From assembly GCA_005801395.1 (NCBI GenBank), contig SYDV01000238.1, positions 1 to 5,400 on the forward strand: a DNA stretch of 5,400 bases. Reading direction: 5' to 3'. Numbering within the stretch: the first letter of the stretch is position 1; each line of letters starts with the position of its first letter. Positions 1-5,400 of the stretch are shown here, piece after piece. The position numbers were made by a program, and so were the translations under genes. Source of the stretch: Planctomycetia bacterium (GTDB taxonomy: Bacteria > Planctomycetota > UBA11346). A model generated the notes under the pieces. It worked only from the letters and a program-made list of their open reading frames with translations, was not told where the DNA came from and searched no databases.

Positions 1-673
1 GTGCATGGGAGACTTCGGCACAGGCAATTCCAATGCCTGCATCAAGAGCGCGCAACTGTTCGAGTTTTTCAAATTGTTCGAGTTTGCTGGGTGGCAATGC
101 GGCGTAATTTAACAGCACTTCGCGGCGATAGGCATAAATACCGAGGTGGCGATGACAGGTGGTTGTCGGACGTGCGTGATCACGATCGTAGACTACCGGA
201 CAGCGACTAAACCATAAGGCGCGTTCGTTATGACCTAAAATCACTTTGACATTATTCGGATTATTTTGTTCGGCAGCAGTTCCGGGAACGCATAACGTGG
301 ACATTCCAGCCCAGGGATGGCGCTCTAATAAAGAGACCACTAAACGAATATGAGCGGGATCCATTTCTGGTTCATCGCCTTGGACATTCACAATAATATC
401 CGCATCCAAACCGACGGCAATTTCGGCGATGCGATCAGTGCCAGATTGATGATCAAGGCGCGTCATAACGGCGCTGACACCGGTGGTGCGAGCAGCGGTT
501 ATTAACGCGACATCATCCGCACAAACCGTGACCGCCTGCGCGCCAAAGGCTAACGCAGCACGCTCACAGGCATGTGCAATCACGGGGCGACCACTTTCCG
601 ACAAGAGAAGTTTCTCTGGTAGGCGAGTGGAGGCACGTCGAGCAGGACTCAGGATGGCGGTCCCAGAGCGCAC
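1..673 (-). CDS. kdsB: 3-deoxy-manno-octulosonate cytidylyltransferase (CMP-Kdo synthetase), 3' end outside window
   Basis: KdsB is a cytosolic enzyme that couples CTP to Kdo, giving CMP-Kdo for the inner core of lipopolysaccharide. Reading the minus strand gives 224 residues with the family motifs in order: the nucleotide-binding loop PARRASTRLPEK (residues 10-21), DHQSGTDR (74-81), VNVQGDEP (95-102, with D100 matching the metal-binding aspartate), NNVKV (140-144), WFSR (154-157), HLGIYAYR (176-183) and LEQLRALDAG (204-213). The family is usually about 245-255 residues, so roughly 20-30 residues, including the expected VDTPEDL-type motif with a second metal-binding aspartate, lie beyond position 1. 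The start is taken as GTG at 673 because a GGAG lies 6 bases upstream and the family's N-terminal beta strand follows almost at once. The frame stays open to a stop at 784-782 but has no ATG. One oddity is that RLPGK, usual in the family, reads RLPEK. The gene is divergent from the S49 peptidase gene. Family assignment is firm; the exact start is less so. Confidence 0.94.
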   Translation of the reverse strand, partial: MRSGTAILSPARRASTRLPEKLLLSESGRPVIAHACERAALAFGAQAVTVCADDVALITAARTTGVSAVMTRLDHQSGTDRIAEIAVGLDADIIVNVQGDEPEMDPAHIRLVVSLLERHPWAGMSTLCVPGTAAEQNNPNNVKVILGHNERALWFSRCPVVYDRDHARPTTTCHRHLGIYAYRREVLLNYAALPPSKLEQFEKLEQLRALDAGIGIACAEVSHA

Positions 674-679
674 AAGTTG

Positions 680-683
680 CTCC
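680..683 (-). promoter_or_regulatory. Shine-Dalgarno site of kdsB, supports the GTG start
   Basis: On the minus strand GGAG is followed by a 6-base spacer (CAACTT) and then GTG at 673. No ATG occurs in this frame between the upstream stop (784-782) and the first conserved KdsB motif. This site therefore decides the start. A TTG two codons further upstream of the GTG's preceding codons (first base 685) overlaps the GGAG itself and has no comparable site. Confidence 0.65.
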
Positions 684-807
684 AAGGCAGGACACCCTAG
701 GCCAGCACACAGGCAGTCAATGCTTGGCCGTAATAGTGACGAATTGGCGGTATTTTCAGCAATTTGAGCACCGGATGTTGATCAGGGCTGAAGTCAGGTC
801 GGGTGCA

Positions 808-829
808 GATGGGATCATGTTTGCCCATC
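808..829. repeat. Inverted repeat upstream of sppA
   Basis: GATGGG (808-813) and CCCATC (824-829) are perfect reverse complements separated by 10 bases. The element ends 32 bases before the sppA start. It could be an RNA hairpin in the sppA leader or a half-site pair for a regulator, but six base pairs can arise by chance. Nothing else in the sequence distinguishes these options. Confidence 0.3.
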
Positions 830-861
830 GCGTCGACGAGTCAGGTTGTTAGCGTGCCGCC

Positions 862-2559
862 ATGCACACGCTCCGACTCTTCGCTTTGCTGTTTATTTTA
901 TGCCCCACGAGCTTTTTGACGGCAGTCGAAGCGGCTCCTCCGCTTGGTGAGCCAGAGGGCACGTTGGTGATTAATTTATCCGGAAATTTACCGCTGCGAC
1001 CGGGTGGCGGCTTTTTGTTCGGCGATAGCGGCATGAGTCTGTTTGATGCGACCGTCTTGTTAAAGCGGGCAATTACCCAGCCAGAGAAACGTATCGTTAT
1101 AGATTGTTCATTAGAATTTGCGCCTGGCCTTGCGGTAGCTGAGGAGCTTGCCGCCGTATTACGTTCCCGTTCGACGGATAAGCGGGTGGTGTGTTTGATT
1201 GATAATGCGAGCGACGCGGTGCTAGCCATCGCGGCGGCCTGTGATGAGGTTGTAATGGTTGAAGCGGGCATGCTCAACGTTGATGGGTTAAGTCTATCGA
1301 GTGATTATTACGCTGACGCGCTTAATCGTTTTGGCATTAAATTCCATGCCGTAACCAGTGGCGCGGCGAAAACGGCACCTGAACCTTTTACCAAAAGTCG
1401 TCCGAGCGCCGCCGCGATTGCGGAACATCAACGCCTGATTTCAGCGCTTGATGAAGCGACATTAGCTTTAGCGGTTCGTCCGAATGTGACGCTGGAGCGA
1501 TTGACCGCTGCCCGTGCGCGTGCGCCACAAACCGCGACAATTGCCAAGGAATTAGGCCTAGTTAATGCCGCGGTTGAGCCTGGCGCATGGCTAAAAGGCC
1601 AACCAGGTCCAGTGCGATATTTGCGCCAAGAAACAGACCAACCAGATTTCAATAGTCTCCCAGGCATTATGGCATTTATGAATGAACTGATGTCTGGTGA
1701 ACAAAAAAGAACACTCACGAAATCAATCGCCGTGGTGGAATTAGAAGGCTCGATTGTTGAAGGGGACGTGTCCGTTCCAGGTTACACCATCGCAGGAAAT
1801 GATACGGCTGCCTTGTTCGATCGATTAATCAATGATGCCATGATTGTGGGGGTCGTCGTGCGAATTAATTCGGGCGGCGGTAGTGCCGGTGCGAGTGATC
1901 GTGCACATTATGCCCTAAAACGATTAGCCGCAGCTAAACCGGTAGTGGCATTATTTGACGCGGTGTGCGCTTCAGGTGGTTATTACATTGGGTGTGCGGC
2001 AAAAGAAATCATGGTGCATCGCGGCACTATAACTGGTTCAATTGGTGTTTTTGCGATGGTGCCCGATTTAGATGCGACGCGCGCTTTGTTTGGTGTGCAT
2101 CGGCACACAATAACCACTGGACCCCGTGCGGAATTATTTTCGACGAGCGAATTCACGGCAGACAAAGAAGCCGCTATTCGCCAAGTGGTCGTAGCAGTTG
2201 ATGAACGCTTTCAGGCCATTGTGGCAGAAAATCGCGGTTTAGCGTTAGATAAAGTGCATGAGCTAGCCGGCGGTCGCGTATTTAGCGGTGACGAAGCGGT
2301 CGCTCTTGGTTTAGCCAATCGCATTGGCGATCTGCCCACTGCGGTAGCGCGTGTGCGTGAATTAGCCGGTATTACCGAACTATTGCCGATAGAGCGTTTT
2401 CCCCACGCCGGCGGTTTAGCTGCGCGCCTCGGGTTGGGCGGGGTCCAGTCGGCCATGCTCCAGGCTGTTATGCCTTCAGCGGTACGGGTCTTAGTTGAAC
2501 AGTCGCAACGTAGTCGTTTACAAGTGATGGCATGGATGGGACCGCTTTTAGTAGAATAA
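862..2559 (+). CDS. sppA: SppA-like S49 serine peptidase (signal peptide peptidase), 565 aa
   Basis: SppA-type enzymes use a Ser/Lys dyad to cut up remnant signal peptides and other short peptides at the outer face of the inner membrane. Residues 1-24 look like an export signal: a short basic start, a hydrophobic run, then AVEA before APP. There is no good lipobox at C14, so a lipoprotein is unlikely; an uncleaved anchor remains possible. Two tandem S49-fold halves follow, roughly 33-240 and 288-505. The N half supplies the lysine in SGAAKTAPEPF (K170), matching K209 of E. coli SppA. The C half supplies the serine in ASGGYY (S371), matching S409. The Lys-Ser spacing is 201 residues against 200 in E. 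coli. TGSIGVF (391-397) and GRVFSGDEAVALGL (471-484) are also typical. The usual NSPGGS reads NSGGGS (336-341). At 565 residues it is a little shorter than the 618 of E. coli. ATG 862 is the only start after the in-frame TAG at 850-852, yet it has no clear ribosome binding site. Confidence 0.93.
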   Translation: MHTLRLFALLFILCPTSFLTAVEAAPPLGEPEGTLVINLSGNLPLRPGGGFLFGDSGMSLFDATVLLKRAITQPEKRIVIDCSLEFAPGLAVAEELAAVLRSRSTDKRVVCLIDNASDAVLAIAAACDEVVMVEAGMLNVDGLSLSSDYYADALNRFGIKFHAVTSGAAKTAPEPFTKSRPSAAAIAEHQRLISALDEATLALAVRPNVTLERLTAARARAPQTATIAKELGLVNAAVEPGAWLKGQPGPVRYLRQETDQPDFNSLPGIMAFMNELMSGEQKRTLTKSIAVVELEGSIVEGDVSVPGYTIAGNDTAALFDRLINDAMIVGVVVRINSGGGSAGASDRAHYALKRLAAAKPVVALFDAVCASGGYYIGCAAKEIMVHRGTITGSIGVFAMVPDLDATRALFGVHRHTITTGPRAELFSTSEFTADKEAAIRQVVVAVDERFQAIVAENRGLALDKVHELAGGRVFSGDEAVALGLANRIGDLPTAVARVRELAGITELLPIERFPHAGGLAARLGLGGVQSAMLQAVMPSAVRVLVEQSQRSRLQVMAWMGPLLVE

Positions 2560-2630
2560 GTAGTTGAGAATAAAGCGTGAGAAAGCGCTTAAGCTTAAAT
2601 AGCTCAGTTTATTACAAAGTTCTCTAAAGA

Positions 2631-2648
2631 TGGGTTTTTAAGAACCCA
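2631..2648 (+). terminator. Possible weak terminator hairpin after sppA
   Basis: TGGGTT (2631-2636) pairs with AACCCA (2643-2648), plus a T-G pair inside, leaving a TTAA loop. It sits 72 bases after the sppA stop, in the right place for a terminator. No run of T follows it on the plus strand, so it does not meet the classical intrinsic terminator pattern. It may instead mark a processed 3' end or be incidental. Confidence 0.25.
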
Positions 2649-2767
2649 AACTAACCAACGACTCTCGATGGTCTAAACCTGTCATGCTGATCGGATAAAG
2701 TTCGGCAGGAGTATGTTACACCGTCCCTTGTTCAGGCGAGCAGAGGGGGCGCAGAAGTGGACAGCCT

Positions 2768-2838
2768 CGCTATGGTCCAAATCCCTGGGCATAAGCATGA
2801 ACCGCATGCCGTGACCAGCGTTCGACTACGCGAGGACC
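2768..2838 (+). promoter_or_regulatory. Nested, mutually exclusive inverted repeats before the large secreted-protein gene
   Basis: TGGTC (2773-2777) can pair with GACCA (2813-2817). The stem is extended by CGC (2768-2770) with GCG (2818-2820) across a two-base bulge, and it encloses a second perfect stem, GGCAT (2788-2792) with ATGCC (2806-2810). The same left arm, GGTCC (2774-2778), can alternatively pair with GGACC (2834-2838), which overlaps the GAGGA ribosome binding site. GCGT (2818-2821) can also pair with ACGC (2828-2831). The pairings are read directly from the sequence; a regulatory role in opening or hiding the ribosome binding site is inference. It matches no riboswitch class I recognise. 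Confidence 0.25.
2832..2836 (+). promoter_or_regulatory. Shine-Dalgarno site of the large secreted-protein gene
   Basis: GAGGA is followed by 6 bases and then ATG 2843. The in-frame stop TGA at 2798-2800 leaves no earlier ATG, and a signal peptide begins immediately at this codon, so start and site support each other. The site overlaps one arm of the competing inverted repeats just upstream. Confidence 0.72.
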
Positions 2839-2842
2839 TGCC

Positions 2843-5400
2843 ATGTTTAAATATCTGTCGCCAACGCTCCTGTCTCTGGTTTTCGGCATGGCTGGCGTTT
2901 TGCCTGCATGGTCTGCAACCACGGATGAGCGTGATCAACATGCGATTGCCTTATCGAAGTTGATGATGGTCGGAATGTTGCATCCGGTAAATCGTCAAAT
3001 TAAAGCCTATAAAGAAGCCGGCTATCCATCTAACGATCCGCATTTGGACAAAGTATTGCGCTATATGTATTTGGATCGTTTCGCCAACGAGCTTCCTGAA
3101 GCGGATAAAGCTAAAAATGATGTTGAATTAAAAGGTCTACGCAAAGAACTGGAACCTGCACTTAAAACCAATGCGTTATCAGTGGTTTCAAAATTAATAT
3201 TTTCAGGTGGTGGCGGTAGTTCCACGCGCATGGTTAATGAAATTGCTCGTATCATGCATCCCGAATCAGCTCCACCATTGGTTAAACCAGCGCCTGAAAA
3301 AGTTGCGATGTTAGCACGCTTGATTGAGGCATTAGGCAAACAAGCCGAAGAAGATTTCAAAGCCGCTGCCGATAAAGTACATGCTAATAAAACCGCCGAG
3401 TCAAAAATTTGGGATTTAGCTGAGGCCAGTAAGGAATATCAAGCCGCGGTAAACGTTGCCATTGATTTACGTATGGAGGCCCTGCGCCCGATGTTCGTGG
3501 CGATGATTGCGTTGCGTGACGCTGCGAATCGTGGTGATAAATTCGGCGTTGATACGGCCCCAATTAAAGCCCAACTTACCGAAATGTTTTCGAAAGTTCG
3601 TCCAGAATTGGAAAAGAAAACTTGGGCAGAATTAATCAGCACATGGGATTTTGAATGGGGTGAATTTAATCCCTTCATACACATTAATTGCGGGACTTTA
3701 TTGGCGCATGCCAGCATCGCTGGCGCTAAAACTGCGCGCGAAGAAGAAGTTGAAGGTATTTTGCAATCGGTCATTGATTTTAGCGTTAAGGAATACCGTG
3801 ATCCTGCGTTGCGCCAGGAAGCGTATCGTTTGAAATTTTTGGGTTGGACAGCGTTATTACAATATCGGCTGGCACAAAATACGCCCAAAAGTTTTAATCG
3901 CGGCGCCGCATCGTGGAAGGATTTTTTGGAGCGTGCCAAAACGGATGATTATTTAAAATTGGAGAAAACACCCAATCGTCTGACCGGCGATTTAGGTAAA
4001 GTCTACATCGCCGCAGCGCGTATTTTTGAAGCCAAGGGTGATTTAAATTCAGCGAACGGTTTGCTGGCTGAAGTTGTAGGAGTTAAACCGGCTAATCCTT
4101 ATGCTCATTATGCAAAAGGTTGGATTGCCTATTTTGGTTCAGCCCGTGGTGCTGGCAGTGGCAATGGTTGGTCACCGCGTCCATTGGCAGACGACCCGGC
4201 AAAAGCGATATTAATTGCTAAAGCGTTTATGAGTGAAGCTAATGCCACCGCCGATCCAGTGCAAATGCGCGGTAATTTATTGAGTGCTGCCGTAGCGCTT
4301 CGTAATGGCGTTTTAGGTTTAGCCTCGCCAACGATCGACGAAAAAGTTTATGTCGAATTAGCGCCGCAGATTTATCAACTGTATTCATTAGCGATGTACA
4401 AATTGGATATGCGTTACCAATCAGTGGTAATAGCCCAGGAAGGTGCACGCGCGTTGTCGGAAAAGCTCAAATGGTACGCGGACAATAAAAAGCCGAATCC
4501 GTGGATGAAAAAAGATCCTAAGGACAGCAAAAAACTGATTTGGGATGATTCGCGCATCACCCCACTGCGCGTGGCAAATGACGGCATGATTTTTGCCAAT
4601 CAATTATATACGCGTAACCGTAACACGCAGTCTTTGCTGAGTGAGTCCATCGAATTGTTGCGTTCGATCGACCCCGAAGCGGTCGGTGAAAATTTACGTA
4701 AACAACAAATTATCGCCACCTCGCAGGAGGGTGATTTTGAAGGCGCTATTCGTGAATGCCAAGCATTCACCAAAGAATATCCCGCATCGTACTTATGGGC
4801 ATTTAGCGCCATCAGTTCAGCGCGGACCTCGTGGATGGATAAATTAATCAAGGAAGACAATAAAACCCGCATCGCACAATTAAGCAAAGAAATTGAAGCG
4901 GACAATAAAGTAGTCGCTAATAATATTGCGGAAGAGTTAAAAAAGACAGATTTGGCGCCGGAAAAGCGTAAAGAACTCGAGCGCGCTCGTTCGACTATTA
5001 AGGTGTCGGAAGTAGAAAATTTAATTGCGAATCAAAAATACGAAGAAGTTGTGAAGTTGTTAGATGCTGATTTTATGAAAAATCTGCCAAGCGACGATCA
5101 ATTAGCTGCACGTATGGTGCGTCAATTGAGTCGTGCAACGCATGATTGGCATGAATCACGAAAAGACGTCTTAGCAAAAGATCCGGCGGTTTTACTAGAA
5201 GCGTTGAAAACCTATGAAGTCGTATATCAAAATTTAGAACGCGGCATCGGAAAGCTGCGTAATAAGAATGTGGATTCGACATTAGATGGCGCAGCTAAAT
5301 TACTGGCCATCGTTTTCAATCGATCCGTCACCATGATTGCTCGTTTACAAGCAGCAGGAAGCGCTACGCCCGAATTAATTGAAATGGCAACCGTCGCTAA
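2843..5400 (+). CDS. Large exported, helix-rich TPR-like protein of unrecognised family, 3' end outside window
   Basis: The frame is open from ATG 2843 to the window edge: 852 complete codons plus two bases, so the protein is longer than 852 residues. I do not recognise the family. Residues 1-25 form a clear signal peptide (MFKYLSP, hydrophobic core, then AWSA before TTDE), so export across the inner membrane is expected. No other convincing membrane segment follows. The rest is rich in Ala, Leu, Lys and Glu and reads as alpha-helical. TPR-like helix pairs appear at about 385-432 (AAARIFEAKGDLNSANGLL, then AHYAKGWIAYFG) and 629-657 (EGDFEGAIRECQAF, then a second helix), with a further helix-rich stretch NQKYEEVVKLLD at 730-741. 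A charged, coiled-coil-like region spans about 666-726. Other landmarks are a glycine run (SGGGGSS, 121-127), an aromatic patch with W261, W268 and W272 leading to NPFIHINCG (276-284), and a glycine-rich loop (GAGSGNG, 436-442). No catalytic motif is visible. A scaffold or binding role in the periplasm or cell surface is inference from the repeats. Confidence 0.9.
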   Translation, partial: MFKYLSPTLLSLVFGMAGVLPAWSATTDERDQHAIALSKLMMVGMLHPVNRQIKAYKEAGYPSNDPHLDKVLRYMYLDRFANELPEADKAKNDVELKGLRKELEPALKTNALSVVSKLIFSGGGGSSTRMVNEIARIMHPESAPPLVKPAPEKVAMLARLIEALGKQAEEDFKAAADKVHANKTAESKIWDLAEASKEYQAAVNVAIDLRMEALRPMFVAMIALRDAANRGDKFGVDTAPIKAQLTEMFSKVRPELEKKTWAELISTWDFEWGEFNPFIHINCGTLLAHASIAGAKTAREEEVEGILQSVIDFSVKEYRDPALRQEAYRLKFLGWTALLQYRLAQNTPKSFNRGAASWKDFLERAKTDDYLKLEKTPNRLTGDLGKVYIAAARIFEAKGDLNSANGLLAEVVGVKPANPYAHYAKGWIAYFGSARGAGSGNGWSPRPLADDPAKAILIAKAFMSEANATADPVQMRGNLLSAAVALRNGVLGLASPTIDEKVYVELAPQIYQLYSLAMYKLDMRYQSVVIAQEGARALSEKLKWYADNKKPNPWMKKDPKDSKKLIWDDSRITPLRVANDGMIFANQLYTRNRNTQSLLSESIELLRSIDPEAVGENLRKQQIIATSQEGDFEGAIRECQAFTKEYPASYLWAFSAISSARTSWMDKLIKEDNKTRIAQLSKEIEADNKVVANNIAEELKKTDLAPEKRKELERARSTIKVSEVENLIANQKYEEVVKLLDADFMKNLPSDDQLAARMVRQLSRATHDWHESRKDVLAKDPAVLLEALKTYEVVYQNLERGIGKLRNKNVDSTLDGAAKLLAIVFNRSVTMIARLQAAGSATPELIEMATVA

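Larger units (their letters stand above)
674..861. promoter_or_regulatory. Divergent spacer between kdsB and sppA
   Basis: These 188 bases separate two genes transcribed away from each other, so promoters for both should lie here or just inside the genes. I see no convincing -35/-10 pair on either strand. The best plus-strand match is weak: TTGCCC at 821-826 with TTGTTA at 845-850, spacing 18. The spacer also holds a 6-bp inverted repeat (808-829) and the 8-bp palindrome CGTCGACG (831-838). Short open frames crossing it on the plus strand are mostly antisense to kdsB and are not believable genes. Confidence 0.4.
2560..2842. other. Non-coding spacer, 283 bases, with small inverted repeats
   Basis: No convincing gene lies here. 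In order it contains two AAAGCG direct repeats 10 bases apart (2572-2577, 2582-2587), the second merging into the palindrome AAGCGCTT (2583-2590); a hairpin at 2631-2648; an imperfect hairpin pairing TGCTGA (2685-2690) with TCGGCA (2702-2707) with one G-T pair; and nested repeats at 2768-2838. The first half is A/T-rich and the second half visibly richer in G/C. The spacer should hold the end of the sppA transcript and the promoter and leader of the next gene. I cannot name a promoter with confidence: TATGTT at 2712-2717 resembles a -10 box but lacks a matching -35. Confidence 0.5.

Noticed and set aside
674..781. Possible N-terminal extension of KdsB, since the frame stays open to 784
   Set aside because: No ATG is present in the extension, the family does not carry an N-terminal extension, and a well-placed GGAG supports GTG 673.
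483..852. Two overlapping plus-strand open frames of 92-94 codons (483-767 and 574-852)
   Set aside because: They lie largely antisense to kdsB, whose conserved motifs are certain, and their translations are low-complexity Arg/Ser/Ala-rich with no recognisable motif.
856..864. GCCGCCATG at the sppA start resembles a eukaryotic Kozak context
   Set aside because: All genes here are bacterial in character, and the match is a short G/C-rich coincidence.
849..1277. Minus-strand open frame of 142 codons opposite the start of sppA
   Set aside because: It is the Ser/Ala-rich shadow of the real S49 gene, whose signal peptide and domains occupy the same bases on the plus strand.
2773..2788. Imperfect direct repeat between ATGGTCTAAACCTG (about 2668-2681) and ATGGTCCAAATCCCTG (2772-2787)
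   Set aside because: Only two short copies that differ by a substitution and insertions; there is no array and no flanking mobile-element feature.
2713..2814. Short open frame of 33 codons (ATG 2713 to TGA 2812-2814) that could be a leader peptide before the large secreted-protein gene
   Set aside because: AGGAG at 2707-2711 is only one base from the ATG, too close for normal initiation, and the encoded peptide has no run of a regulatory amino acid or other recognisable feature.
3439..3939. Minus-strand open frame of 166 codons within the large secreted-protein gene
   Set aside because: It is antisense to a continuous plus-strand frame of more than 850 codons with a signal peptide and good ribosome binding site; no motif supports it.

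Overview
The window suggests a Gram-negative (LPS-type, diderm) bacterium. One gene encodes KdsB, which activates Kdo for the inner core of lipopolysaccharide, and the other two genes encode proteins with N-terminal export signals. The long, two-domain SppA with a leader peptide and the very large unclassified secreted protein are compatible with the Planctomycetes/Verrucomicrobia/Lentisphaerae group. That placement is an impression from architecture and is not demonstrated by the sequence.

Layout: (1) Positions 1-673, minus strand: most of kdsB, whose C-terminal end lies outside the window. (2) Positions 674-861: a divergent spacer that must carry the upstream signals of both kdsB and the next gene. 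(3) Positions 862-2559, plus strand: a complete SppA-like S49 peptidase of 565 residues, with both the catalytic lysine and the catalytic serine present. (4) Positions 2560-2842: a 283-base non-coding spacer with several small inverted repeats, some of which could compete with each other next to the following ribosome binding site. (5) Positions 2843-5400, plus strand: the first 852 residues of a very large exported, mostly helical protein of unrecognised family, with TPR-like helix pairs and a charged, coiled-coil-like stretch. It runs off the window.

How they fit together: all three are envelope-related by sequence (LPS precursor synthesis, cleavage of peptides at the membrane, an exported repeat protein). 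The spacers are long and kdsB is divergent, so nothing here shows an operon or a dedicated shared pathway. There are no tRNA or rRNA genes, CRISPR arrays, insertion sequences or phage genes. The item most likely to be undescribed is the large secreted protein, together with its possibly structured leader.
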